Made by a program: the position numbers and the translations under genes
Origin: Piscinibacter caeni
GTDB taxonomy: Bacteria > Pseudomonadota > Gammaproteobacteria > Burkholderiales > Burkholderiaceae_C
Length of the DNA: 49,924 nt
Direction: 5' to 3'
Assembly (NCBI GenBank): GCA_003265685.1
Contig: KZ836110.1
Coordinates: 1 to 49,924, forward strand
The notes under the pieces: generated by a model
Seen by the model: only the letters and a program-made list of their open reading frames with translations
Databases searched by the model: none
Told to the model about the DNA's origin: nothing
Shown: positions 22,243-30,586 of the stretch, in pieces
How the letters are laid out: every line of letters begins with the position of its first letter
Numbering within the stretch: the first letter of the stretch is position 1

Positions 22243-24612
22243 GTGAACAAGCCCCTTCCCGCCGCCCTGCTCGCCCCGCAGCTGCACCCCGCCGAGGAAG
22301 CCGCGCACCGCGCCGGCGCGCGCGTGGGGATCAGCCGCCCGCACGAATCGGCCCACCTGCACGTGGCCGGCGAGGCCGCCTACATCGACGACCTCCCGGA
22401 GCTCGCCGGCACGCTGCACTGCGCGCTCGGCCTGTCGCCGGTGGCGCATGGCCGCATCAAGGCGATGGCGCTGGAGAAGATCCGCGCGCTGCCGGGTGTC
22501 GTCGCGGTGCTGAGCGCGGCCGACATTCCCGGCACCAACGACTGCGGCTCGATCGTTCACGACGAGCCCATCCTCAGCGACGGCGAGCTGCGCTACCTCG
22601 GCCAACCGGTGTTCGCTGTGATCGCGAAGACCCGTGAGAGCGCTCGCCGTGCCGCCGCGAAGGCGAAGGACGTGCTCGAGGTCGAGACCCTGCCGCCGGT
22701 GCTGACCCCGCGCGACGCTCACGCGAAGCAGCAGTACGTGCTGCCGCCGATGCACCTGGAGCGCGCGACCCACGGCGGCGCACGCGCCGCGATCGCTGCC
22801 GCGCCGCACCGGCTGAAGGGCAGCTTCGATGTCGGCGGCCAGGAGCAGTTCTACCTGGAAGGCCAGATCAGCTACGCCATCCCGCTCGAGAACGACGGGA
22901 TGCTGGTGCACTGCTCGACGCAGCACCCGAGCGAGATGCAGCACCTCGTGGCGCACGCGCTCGGCCTGTCCGCCCACCACGTGCAGGTGCAGTGCCGGCG
23001 CATGGGCGGCGGCTTCGGCGGCAAGGAGTCGCAGTCGGCGCCGTTCGCCTGCATCGCCGCCGTCGCCGCGCGCAAGCTCAACCGCCCGGTCAAGCTGCGC
23101 CTGGACCGCGACGACGACTTCCTGATCACCGGCCGGCGCCACTGCTTCTGGTACGAGTACGAGGTCGGCTACGACGACGAGGGCCGCATCCTCGGCGCCG
23201 AGGTGACGATGGTCTCGCGCGCCGGCCACTCGGCCGATCTGTCCGGCCCGGTGATGACACGCGCGCTGTGCCACTTCGACAACGCCTACTGGCTGCCCGA
23301 CGTGGCGATGCACGGCTACTCCGGCAAGACCAACACGCAGAGCAACACGGCGTTTCGCGGCTTCGGCGGGCCGCAGGGCGCGATCGCGATCGAGAACATC
23401 ATCGACTCGGTTGCCCGCGCGCTCGGCCAGGACGCGCTGGACGTGCGCAAGCGCAACTTCTACGGGCAGGGCCAGAGCACACCCTACGAGCAGCCGGTGG
23501 TGGACAACGTGATCCACGAGCTGGTCGGCCAGCTCGAGGCCACCAGCGGCTACCGGCAGCGCCGCAGCGAGATCGCGGCCTTCAATGCGACGAGCCCGGT
23601 GCTCAAGCGCGGCCTCGCGCTGACGCCGGTGAAGTTCGGCATCTCGTTCAACGTCAAGCATTTCAACCAGGCCGGCGCGCTGGTGCATGTCTACAACGAC
23701 GGCTCGATCCTGGTGAACCACGGCGGCACCGAGATGGGCCAGGGCCTGAACACCAAGGTGGCGCAGGTGGTGGCGCACGAGCTGGGGGTGCACTTCGACC
23801 GTGTGCGCGTGACCGCCACCGACACCCAGAAGGTGGCCAACACCTCGGCCACCGCGGCCTCGACCGGCAGCGACCTGAACGGCAAGGCAGCGCAGGACGC
23901 CGCGCGCCAGATCCGCGAGCGCCTGGCCGCCTGCATCGCCGCGCACCATGGCGGCGAGGCCTCGGCGGTGCGCTTCGCGAACGATTTCGTCGAGGTGGCG
24001 GGCAAGCGGCTGCCGTTCTCCGCGGTGGTGGCGCAGGCCTATGTCGACCGGGTGCAGCTCTGGTCCGACGGCTTCTACGCCACGCCCGGGCTGAGCTGGG
24101 ACCGCGAGAAGCTCAAGGGCCGGCCCTTCTACTACTACTCGTACGGCGCGGCCGTCAGTGAGGTGGTGGTGGACACGCTCACCGGCGAATGGAAGCTGCT
24201 GCGCGCCGACCTGCTGCACGACGTGGGCCGGTCGCTCAACCCGGCGGTGGACATCGGCCAGGTCGAGGGCGCGTTCATCCAGGGCATGGGCTGGCTGACG
24301 ATGGAGGAGCTGGTCTGGCACCCGCAGACCGGCCTGCTGACCACGCATGCGCCGAGCACCTACAAGATCCCGACCGCGAACGACTGCCCGGCGCAGTTCA
24401 CCACCCGCCTGTTCGAGAACAGCAACGTGGAGGACAGCATCCACCGCAGCAAGGCAGTGGGCGAACCGCCGCTGCTGCTGCCGTTCTCGGTGTTCTACGC
24501 GATCCGCGATGCGGTCTCGGCCGTGGGCGGGCACCGGGTCGATCCGCCGCTGGCGGCGCCGGCGACGAGCGAATCGATCCTGCGTGCCATCACGGCGGTG
24601 CGGGCAGGCTGA
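22243..24612 (+). CDS. xdhB: Xanthine dehydrogenase molybdenum-binding large subunit
   Basis: 789 residues starting with GTG at 22243 after AAGGAG at seven-base spacing. Molybdopterin-binding blocks of the xanthine oxidase family are present: EQFYLEGQ, GGGFGGKES, AFRGFGGPQG, EMGQGLNTK and the catalytic glutamate in VGEPPLLLPFSVF (Glu741). It hydroxylates hypoxanthine to xanthine and xanthine to urate, giving electrons to the clusters of XdhA. Length and domain order are normal for the bacterial two-subunit enzyme. xdhC follows after two bases. Confidence 0.96.
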   Translation: MNKPLPAALLAPQLHPAEEAAHRAGARVGISRPHESAHLHVAGEAAYIDDLPELAGTLHCALGLSPVAHGRIKAMALEKIRALPGVVAVLSAADIPGTNDCGSIVHDEPILSDGELRYLGQPVFAVIAKTRESARRAAAKAKDVLEVETLPPVLTPRDAHAKQQYVLPPMHLERATHGGARAAIAAAPHRLKGSFDVGGQEQFYLEGQISYAIPLENDGMLVHCSTQHPSEMQHLVAHALGLSAHHVQVQCRRMGGGFGGKESQSAPFACIAAVAARKLNRPVKLRLDRDDDFLITGRRHCFWYEYEVGYDDEGRILGAEVTMVSRAGHSADLSGPVMTRALCHFDNAYWLPDVAMHGYSGKTNTQSNTAFRGFGGPQGAIAIENIIDSVARALGQDALDVRKRNFYGQGQSTPYEQPVVDNVIHELVGQLEATSGYRQRRSEIAAFNATSPVLKRGLALTPVKFGISFNVKHFNQAGALVHVYNDGSILVNHGGTEMGQGLNTKVAQVVAHELGVHFDRVRVTATDTQKVANTSATAASTGSDLNGKAAQDAARQIRERLAACIAAHHGGEASAVRFANDFVEVAGKRLPFSAVVAQAYVDRVQLWSDGFYATPGLSWDREKLKGRPFYYYSYGAAVSEVVVDTLTGEWKLLRADLLHDVGRSLNPAVDIGQVEGAFIQGMGWLTMEELVWHPQTGLLTTHAPSTYKIPTANDCPAQFTTRLFENSNVEDSIHRSKAVGEPPLLLPFSVFYAIRDAVSAVGGHRVDPPLAAPATSESILRAITAVRAG

Positions 24613-24614
24613 GC

Positions 24615-25490
24615 ATGGACACGCTGCATCGCACCGCGACGCGCTGGCTGGCCGAGGGCGAGCCGGCGATCCTGGTCGAAGTGACCCGGGCGCTCGGCTC
24701 GGCCCCGCGCGAGGCCGGCACGCGCATGCTGGTCTCGGCCGCGCGCTGCGCCGGCACGGTCGGCGGCGGGCACCTCGAGCTGAAGGCCATCGCGCAGGCG
24801 CGGCAGATGCTGGCGACCGGCGCCACCGGGCCGCTGTCGGCCCACTACCCGCTCGGGCCGGCCCTCGGCCAATGCTGCGGCGGGGCGGTGACGCTGGGCT
24901 TCTCGGCGCTCGACAGCGCCGCCCTGGCGGCCTGGCCGCCGCTGGCGCCGCGTTTCCACCTGCAGCTCTACGGGGCCGGCCATGTCGGCCGCGCGATCGT
25001 GATGGCGCTCGCGCCGCTGAACGTGCGCATCGACTGGATCGACGAGCGCGACGCCGAGTTCCCGCCCGACGCCGAGTTGCCCGAGGGCGTGTGCAAGGTC
25101 TGCGTCGATGCGGTCGAGGCGGAGGTCGACGAGGCGCCGCCCGGCGCCTTCTACCTCGTGCTGACGCACCGCCACGACCTGGACCTGCGCCTCGCGCTGG
25201 CCATCCTGAAGCGGGGTGACTTCGGCTTCTTCGGCCTGATCGGCTCGCAGACCAAGCGCGCCCGCTTCATCCACCGCTTCGAGACCTACGGCATCGACCC
25301 GGCGACGATCGCGCGCATGACCTGCCCGATCGGCGTGCCGGGCATCGACGGCAAGGAGCCGGAAGTGATCGCGGCGTCGGTGGCGGCGCAGCTGCTGCAG
25401 GCGAGCAGCGCCGCCGCGCGCGCCCAGGCGTCGGCTCAGGCCGAGGCGATGGCGCGCAGCGCGCTCAGGTCCTGCACGCTGACGGTGTAG
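24615..25490 (+). CDS. xdhC: Xanthine dehydrogenase accessory protein XdhC
   Basis: 291 residues. An N-terminal XdhC/CoxI domain contains GSAPREAGTRMLV and GTVGGGHLELKAI plus the paired-cysteine block GQCCGGAVTLGF (about residues 92-103). A C-terminal Rossmann domain begins YGAGHVGRAIVM (about 118-129) and includes LIGSQTKRARF. In studied relatives XdhC binds molybdenum cofactor, promotes its sulfuration and inserts it into XdhB. It starts two bases after xdhB and completes the operon. Its last 55 bases overlap the convergent Crp/Fnr gene, so the final residues (ALRSCTLTV) lie beyond the usual family end. Confidence 0.94.
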   Translation: MDTLHRTATRWLAEGEPAILVEVTRALGSAPREAGTRMLVSAARCAGTVGGGHLELKAIAQARQMLATGATGPLSAHYPLGPALGQCCGGAVTLGFSALDSAALAAWPPLAPRFHLQLYGAGHVGRAIVMALAPLNVRIDWIDERDAEFPPDAELPEGVCKVCVDAVEAEVDEAPPGAFYLVLTHRHDLDLRLALAILKRGDFGFFGLIGSQTKRARFIHRFETYGIDPATIARMTCPIGVPGIDGKEPEVIAASVAAQLLQASSAAARAQASAQAEAMARSALRSCTLTV

Positions 25491-26215
25491 CCGCGCACCT
25501 CGATCAGCCCCTTGCGGCTGAGCTGGCGCAGCAGGCGCGACAGCGTCTCGGGCGTGATGCCGAGTTGCGCGGCGATGTCGCGCTTGCGCTCGTGCAGCGT
25601 GACGACGGCCTGCTCCGGCGCGTCGGGCACGGCCACGCAGCGCTGGATCAGCCAGTCGGAGAAACGCGCCTCGGCGTCCTTGTGCATCAGGTCGTGCGCC
25701 ACCGTGGTCAGCTGGCGCACCTGCTGGGCCAGCACGTGCAGCAGCGGCGCGGCCAGCTCCGGCCGACGCAGCAGCAGCGCCTGCACCTCGGCCACCGGCA
25801 GGGCCAGCACGCGCACGTCGCTCAGCGCGATCGCGTCCTGCGCCGGCGTGCCGCCGAGCCAGGCGCTGGCCGGGTCCAGCCAGTCGGGGCCCTGCAGGCT
25901 GCGTTCGGGCTGGAACGGCGCCCCCTCCTGCACGAAGCCGAGCGCGGCATCGCCCTGGGCCAGGACGAGCAGTTCATGCGCCGGTCGCTGGCGCGACAGC
26001 AGCAGGCTGCCGGCAGGCAGATCCCGGGCGGTGACCAGCGCCTGCAACTCGTCGATCAGCGCAGCGGCCGGCACGGGCAGGCCGAGCAGGCTGCCCCACA
26101 AGGCGCGCGCCGCTCCGTTGGCACCGCCCTCGTCGGCACCGACGAAGCGCTGCCGCGGCGGCCGCAGCACCGTGCGCCGCCCGACTGCTGCGTTGCTGGC
26201 GATGTTGGTGTCCAC
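25436..26215 (-). CDS. Crp/Fnr-family transcriptional regulator
   Basis: About 259 residues. A cyclic-nucleotide-binding-like sensor domain (roughly 45-160) leads through a dimer helix to a C-terminal HTH_CRP domain with the recognition segment KRDIAAQLGITPETLSRLLRQLSRKGLIEVRG. No Fnr-type N-terminal cysteine cluster is seen, so it is not an oxygen-labile Fnr. I prefer GTG at 26215 because GTGGGGA sits five bases before it; GTG at 26227 is the alternative and has no spaced ribosome site. It converges on xdhC with a 55-base overlap. Effector and targets are unknown. Confidence 0.88.
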   Translation of the reverse strand: MDTNIASNAAVGRRTVLRPPRQRFVGADEGGANGAARALWGSLLGLPVPAAALIDELQALVTARDLPAGSLLLSRQRPAHELLVLAQGDAALGFVQEGAPFQPERSLQGPDWLDPASAWLGGTPAQDAIALSDVRVLALPVAEVQALLLRRPELAAPLLHVLAQQVRQLTTVAHDLMHKDAEARFSDWLIQRCVAVPDAPEQAVVTLHERKRDIAAQLGITPETLSRLLRQLSRKGLIEVRGYTVSVQDLSALRAIASA

Positions 26216-26333
26216 TACAGTCCCCACCCTGGATTCGGATGAATTGACTGTGGCGCAGCCGCTGCCCGGCCGCCTTGCGGCTCGTCAAACGGGCCGGGAC
26301 TGCGCGGCGCCGGCTGTCAAGCTGGGTGACGGG

Positions 26334-26894
26334 TCAGCGCCCGAGCCACTGCTGCAAGGCGGCGCCGTCGATCAGGCGCAGCGGGCTGCCGGCGGCGAAG
26401 CGCTGCGCCTCGCGGCTGAAGCGGCCCTGGCAGACGACGAAGCCGCCGGCCGCCGCGCGCGACCGGACCTCGGCCTGCAGCTCGCGCAGCACCTCGCTGC
26501 CGACCTTGTCGGCCTGCCACTGGCGGCTGTGCACGAGAAAGGTGCCGCGGTCGCGCCGCAGCACCAGGTCGACCGGCCCGCCGGTGCCGCCGGGCACGAT
26601 CTGGTAACCCTGGGACTGGAAGGCCTCCGCCAGGCGCGCCTCGAACTCGCGCCGATTCCGGGAAGCGGCCGTGGGCGCGCGAGGCGCGCCGCGCCGGCGC
26701 CCCTGCCGCCACTGCCACAGCGCCGCCCCGGCCAGCCCCAGGCCGAGCGCCGCCACGGCCGGGGCCGCGGCGCCCAGGCTGGCCCGGCTGCCGAGCAGCT
26801 GCAGGCCCGCCACGCACAGCGCGACGGCCCCCGAGCCGATCACCCAGGGGGTGAGGCGGACGAGTTCGGGGCGGGAGGAACGTTTGCGGCCCAT
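26334..26894 (-). CDS. Membrane-anchored Mrr-like nuclease-fold protein with altered active site
   Basis: 186 residues. Two hydrophobic segments (about 15-34 and 43-61) form an N-terminal hairpin anchor, followed by a basic linker and an Mrr_cat-type PD-(D/E)XK domain (about 79-186). The domain shows RREFEARLAEAFQSQGYQIV, then Asp109 in GGPVDLVLRRD, then FLVHSRQW where functional relatives read LVQCKQW. The catalytic Gln-x-Lys is thus His122-Ser-Arg124, so cleavage activity is doubtful. Such proteins are common single genes in betaproteobacteria, with unproven roles. It lies alone between the purine and uronate clusters, with no methyltransferase nearby. Confidence 0.8.
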   Translation of the reverse strand: MGRKRSSRPELVRLTPWVIGSGAVALCVAGLQLLGSRASLGAAAPAVAALGLGLAGAALWQWRQGRRRGAPRAPTAASRNRREFEARLAEAFQSQGYQIVPGGTGGPVDLVLRRDRGTFLVHSRQWQADKVGSEVLRELQAEVRSRAAAGGFVVCQGRFSREAQRFAAGSPLRLIDGAALQQWLGR

Positions 26895-26928
26895 GACGAC
26901 ATGATCGGCTTCACCCCGCCGGGCTTGA

Positions 26929-26944
26929 GGCCGGAAAACCGGCC
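26929..26944 (-). terminator. Hairpin after the aldarate operon
   Basis: A perfect GGCCGG/CCGGCC stem with a four-base loop lies six bases beyond the stop of the last minus-strand gene (26950). No T-run follows on the minus strand, so termination there would be weak or factor-assisted. The position at the operon end is the main support. Confidence 0.4.
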
Positions 26945-26949
26945 GCGGC

Positions 26950-27834
26950 TCATTCAGGCGTGACCGGATGTTTCGCGAGCAATTCCAGTGCCTTGACCAG
27001 CGCCGAATGGTCGAGCTGGTCCCAGCCCTGGGCGGCGCAGGCCTGCATCAGCTGGGCGGTGCTGGCGGTGTTGGGCAGCGCCACGCCCAGCGCCTTGGCC
27101 CCCTGCAGCGCGAGGTTCAGGTCCTTCTGGTGCAGCCCGATGCGGAAACCCGGGTTGAAGGTGCGCTTGATCATGCGCTCGCCATGCACCTCCAGGATGC
27201 GGCTGGACGCGAAGCCGCCCATCAGCGCCTGGCGCACCCGGGCCGGGTCGGCGCCGGCCTTGCTGGCGAACACCAACGCCTCGCCCACCGCGGCGATGTT
27301 CAACGCCACGATGATCTGGTTGGCCACCTTGGTGATCTGCCCCGCGCCGGCCGCGCCGACATGGGTGATGTTCTTGCCCATCAGCGCCAGCAGCGGCTGC
27401 ACGCGCTCGAACACCTCGGCCTTGCCGCCCACCATGATCGTCAGGCTCGCCGCCTTGGCGCCCACCTCGCCGCCGGAGACCGGCGCGTCGAGGTACTCGC
27501 CGCCCAGCGCCTCGATCTGCTTCGCGAAGGCCTGGGTCTCGATCGGCGAGATCGAGCTCATGTCGACCACCGTCTTGCCCGGGGCGAGCCCGGCGGCCAC
27601 CCCGTTCTCGCCGAACAGCACCTTCTGCACGTCCGGCGTGTCCGGCACCATCGTGAAGATCACCTCGGCGGCACGCGCCACCTCGGCCGCGCTGCTGCAG
27701 GCCACGGCGCCGGCGTCCAGCAGCGCCTGGGGCAGCTTGCTGCGCGTGGTGACGAACAGCTCGTGGCCGGCGGCGCGCAGATGGGCCGCCATCGGCGTGC
27801 CCATGATGCCGAGGCCGATGAATCCGAGTTTCAT
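26950..27834 (-). CDS. garR: 2-hydroxy-3-oxopropionate (tartronate semialdehyde) reductase
   Basis: 294 residues, beta-hydroxyacid dehydrogenase family. The NAD(P)-binding GLGIMG loop is at 7-12, the substrate-binding DAPVSGG at 116-122, catalytic Lys169 in GQITKVANQI and Asn172. The FRIGLHQKDLNLAL block near 235 favours GarR/GlxR over 3-hydroxyisobutyrate dehydrogenase. It reduces tartronate semialdehyde to D-glycerate. It lies 23 bases after the aldolase gene whose product makes that semialdehyde, and is the last gene of the minus-strand aldarate run. Confidence 0.9.
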   Translation of the reverse strand: MKLGFIGLGIMGTPMAAHLRAAGHELFVTTRSKLPQALLDAGAVACSSAAEVARAAEVIFTMVPDTPDVQKVLFGENGVAAGLAPGKTVVDMSSISPIETQAFAKQIEALGGEYLDAPVSGGEVGAKAASLTIMVGGKAEVFERVQPLLALMGKNITHVGAAGAGQITKVANQIIVALNIAAVGEALVFASKAGADPARVRQALMGGFASSRILEVHGERMIKRTFNPGFRIGLHQKDLNLALQGAKALGVALPNTASTAQLMQACAAQGWDQLDHSALVKALELLAKHPVTPE

Positions 27835-27857
27835 GGCAAGTCCTTTCCGAAAGAGGT

Positions 27858-28649
27858 TCAGTAGCTGCCCGAGCCGGCGACCGGCGTGGTGCCGGTGCGC
27901 ATCTTCGCCACCACCTGCTGGGCGCCGGCGGCCATCAGCCGGGCGTCGGAGCTGACGGTCACGAAACGGAAGCCCTTGGCGATGCGGCCGAGCGCCGCCT
28001 CGGGCGTGCCGTTGTGGATGCCGGCCACGAGACCATGCGCGCGGGCGCGCTCGAGGATGTGGTCGATCGCCTGCACCACCGGTGGGTCGACGTCGTCGAA
28101 GGTCGGCCGGCAGCCGAGCGCGAGCGAGAGGTCCGAGGGGCCGATGTAGATCGCGTCCAGCCCCTCCACCGAGAGGATGGCGTCCAGGTTGTCGAGTGCC
28201 TGCGCCGTCTCGATCATCGCGAAGCGCACGATGGTGCGGTTGGCGTGCTCGGGATAGTCCGCCCCGCCGTAGAGCAGCGCACGGATCGGCCCGAAGCTGC
28301 GCGTGCCCTGGGGCGCGTAGCTGCTGTAGGCGACGAAGCGCTGCGCGTCCTCGCGGGTGTTGACCATCGGGCAGATCACGCCGTAGGCGCCGGCATCCAG
28401 CGTCTTCATGATGATGCCGGGCTCGAGCCAGGGCACGCGCACCACCGGCACGGTGGGCGTGGTGGAGATGGCCTGCAGCATCGAGACCATCGCCTGGTAG
28501 TCGACCACGCCATGCTGCAGGTCGATGGTCAGCGTGTCCCAGCCCTGGTGGGCCATGGTCTCGGCGGCAAAGGCACTGGGGATCGCGAGCCAGCCGTTCA
28601 GCGCGGCCCGGTCGTCCTTCCACAGGGTGCGCAGGCGGTTTTCTCTCAT
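27858..28649 (-). CDS. garL: HpcH/HpaI-family aldolase, probable 5-dehydro-4-deoxyglucarate aldolase
   Basis: 263 residues, class II pyruvate aldolase TIM barrel. Active-site residues typical of the family are visible: His46 and Gln45 (DLQHG), Arg71 (VVRVPW), and metal ligands Glu147 (MIETAQAL) and Asp173 (GPSDLSLAL). The family cleaves 4-hydroxy-2-oxo acids to pyruvate and an aldehyde. With glucarate and galactarate dehydratase and a tartronate semialdehyde reductase in the same cluster, splitting 5-dehydro-4-deoxyglucarate to pyruvate and tartronate semialdehyde is the likely role. A broader hydroxy-oxo-acid aldolase activity is possible. Confidence 0.82.
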   Translation of the reverse strand: MRENRLRTLWKDDRAALNGWLAIPSAFAAETMAHQGWDTLTIDLQHGVVDYQAMVSMLQAISTTPTVPVVRVPWLEPGIIMKTLDAGAYGVICPMVNTREDAQRFVAYSSYAPQGTRSFGPIRALLYGGADYPEHANRTIVRFAMIETAQALDNLDAILSVEGLDAIYIGPSDLSLALGCRPTFDDVDPPVVQAIDHILERARAHGLVAGIHNGTPEAALGRIAKGFRFVTVSSDARLMAAGAQQVVAKMRTGTTPVAGSGSY

Positions 28650-28668
28650 CGTCGTCTCCGGGGGTGAT

Positions 28669-29619
28669 TCACATCGGCGCGGGCGAGATCATGCGGCCCT
28701 CGCGCAGGAAGCCCTGCAGGTTGTCGAACACGCGGTCGGCCATGGCCTGGCGCGTCTCCTCGGTGCCGCTGGCGATGTGCGGCAGCAGCACCACGTTGTC
28801 CAGCTCGAACAGCGCGCGCGGCACGTTCGGCTCGTCCTCGAACACGTCCAGCCCCGCGCCGCCGATGCGGCGCTCGACCAGTGCGCGCACCAGCGCCGCC
28901 TCGTCGATCACCGAGCCGCGCGCCACGTTGACGAGGTAGCCGCGCGGGCCGAGCGCCTCCAGCACCTCGGCATTCACCAGGTGGCGCGTGCCGGCGCCGC
29001 CGGCCGTGATGACCACCAGGTAGTCGCACCAGCGCGCCAGCTCGAGCAGCGAGGGTTCGTGCGCCCAGGCCGCGCCGGCGACCGGCCGGCGCGTGTGGTA
29101 GCGGATGTCCATCTCGAAGCCGCCGGCGCGCCGGGCGATGGTCTGGCCGATGCGGCCGAAGCCGACGATGCCGAGCTTCGCGCCGCTCACCTTGCGCGCC
29201 AGCGGAAAACTCTTTGCCCCGGGCGTGGTCCAGCCACCACGGCGCACGTAGCGGTCCGCCTCGCTGACGCGCCGGGCCACGTCCAGCAGCAGCGCCATGG
29301 CCAGGTCGGCCACGCAGTCGTTCAGCACGTCGGGCGTGTAACCCACGGCGATGCCGCGGGCCTTCGCCGCCGCCAGGTCGAGCTTGTCGAGGCCAACGCC
29401 GAAGCTGGAGATCACGCGCAGCGTCGGCAACTGCGCCAGCGTCGCGGCGGTGAAGCCCACGCCGGCCGAGGTGACGAAGCCTTCGAACTCCCCGCCGTGC
29501 GCGGCCAGGAACACCGCCGGGTCGGGCTGCTCGGCCAACAGCACGGTGTCGAACTCGGCCGCCAGCCGCGCCTCGAGCGAGGGCAGCAGCCGGCCGGCCT
29601 GCAGGATGCGCGGCTTCAT
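28669..29619 (-). CDS. D-2-hydroxyacid dehydrogenase (hydroxypyruvate/glyoxylate reductase type)
   Basis: 316 residues. The NAD(P)-binding loop GFGRIG is at 153-158, and the catalytic triad of the family is Arg234 (NVARGSVID), Glu263 (EDEPNVP) and His281 (LLPHIASGTEETR). It resembles GhrB-like enzymes that reduce hydroxypyruvate and glyoxylate. The start at 29619 lies one base beyond the Bug gene stop (TGAGATG). In this operon it may interconvert hydroxypyruvate and glycerate next to GarR or handle a related 2-oxo acid; the substrate is inferred from neighbours. Confidence 0.85.
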   Translation of the reverse strand: MKPRILQAGRLLPSLEARLAAEFDTVLLAEQPDPAVFLAAHGGEFEGFVTSAGVGFTAATLAQLPTLRVISSFGVGLDKLDLAAAKARGIAVGYTPDVLNDCVADLAMALLLDVARRVSEADRYVRRGGWTTPGAKSFPLARKVSGAKLGIVGFGRIGQTIARRAGGFEMDIRYHTRRPVAGAAWAHEPSLLELARWCDYLVVITAGGAGTRHLVNAEVLEALGPRGYLVNVARGSVIDEAALVRALVERRIGGAGLDVFEDEPNVPRALFELDNVVLLPHIASGTEETRQAMADRVFDNLQGFLREGRMISPAPM

Positions 29620-29620
29620 C

Positions 29621-30586
29621 TCAATCCAACTTGACGCCACCCGCCTGCACCACCGCCGCCCAGTTCTTGCGCTCCTTCTCGAAGAAGGATGCGAACTCGG
29701 CCGGCGTCATCGTGTACACCTCGGCGCCCTGCGAGACCAGGCGCTCGCGCACCTCGGGCAGGCGGATGATGCGTGTCAGCTCGGCCGAGAGCTTCGCCAC
29801 GACGGCCGGCGGCGTGGCCGCCGGCACCAGCACGCCTTGCCAGGTGCCGCTCTCGAAGCCCTTGACCCCCTGCTCGGCGATGGTCGGCACGTTGGCCAGC
29901 AGCGGCACGCGCGTGGCCTTGGAGACGCCCAGCACCTTCAGCTTGCCCGACTGCACGTGCGGCAGCGTGGCCAGCATGCCGTTCATCAGCACCTGGGTCT
30001 GGCCGGCCACGGTGTCGCCGATCGCCTGCGCGCCGCCCTTGTAGGGGATGTACGTCCACTCGGCCTTCGTGGCCTTCTCCACCGCCACGCCGGCCAGGTG
30101 CGGCGCGCTGCCGATGGCCGTCACCGCGAAGTTCAGCCGGTCCTTGTGCGAGAGCGCGACGAGCTCGGCCAGGTTGCCGGCCGGCACCGAGGGGTGCACG
30201 ACGAGCAGGTGCGGCGAGTAGGCCAGCATCGTGACGCCGCGCAGGTCCTTGCTCGGCTCGAAGGGCAGCTGCTTGTAGACCGAGGCCGTGATGGCCAGCG
30301 CGCCGACGTCGCACAGCAGGATCGTGTGCCCGTCGCTCGACTTGGCCACCGCATCGGTGCCGGTGTTGCCGTTCGCGCCGGCCTTGTTCTCGACGATCAC
30401 GGTCTGCTTCAGCGCCTCCGACAGCGGCTGCGAGATCGCGCGGGCGATGATGTCCGACGAGCCGCCCGGCGGGTAGGGCACGACGATGCGGATCGGCTTG
30501 CTCGGCCAGGCCTGGGCGGCGGCCGCGAACGGCAGCAGGGCGAGCGGGGCGGCCGCGAGGGCCTTCAGGAAGAGTCGCTTGGTCAT
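29621..30586 (-). CDS. Bug-family tripartite tricarboxylate transporter binding protein
   Basis: 321 residues. A Sec signal peptide ends near AAAAQA (residue 26), and the mature protein opens WPSKPIRIVVPYPPGGSSDIIAR, the Bug/TctC signature that wraps carboxylate ligands. Further family blocks are VENKAGANGNTGTDAVAKS and YIPYKGGAQAIGDTVAGQ. No TctA or TctB membrane partner lies in the window. The start overlaps the aldehyde dehydrogenase stop by four bases (ATGA). An aldarate or related dicarboxylate ligand is inferred from the operon. Confidence 0.9.
   Translation of the reverse strand: MTKRLFLKALAAAPLALLPFAAAAQAWPSKPIRIVVPYPPGGSSDIIARAISQPLSEALKQTVIVENKAGANGNTGTDAVAKSSDGHTILLCDVGALAITASVYKQLPFEPSKDLRGVTMLAYSPHLLVVHPSVPAGNLAELVALSHKDRLNFAVTAIGSAPHLAGVAVEKATKAEWTYIPYKGGAQAIGDTVAGQTQVLMNGMLATLPHVQSGKLKVLGVSKATRVPLLANVPTIAEQGVKGFESGTWQGVLVPAATPPAVVAKLSAELTRIIRLPEVRERLVSQGAEVYTMTPAEFASFFEKERKNWAAVVQAGGVKLD

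Noticed and set aside
22123-24534. 803-codon minus-strand open frame opposite xdhB
   Set aside because: His/Arg/Val-rich antisense shadow; xdhB on the plus strand has all family motifs.
26216-26227. Upstream GTG (26227) as start of the Crp/Fnr gene
   Set aside because: No ribosome site at proper spacing; GTG at 26215 has GTGGGGA five bases upstream. Kept as an alternative only.
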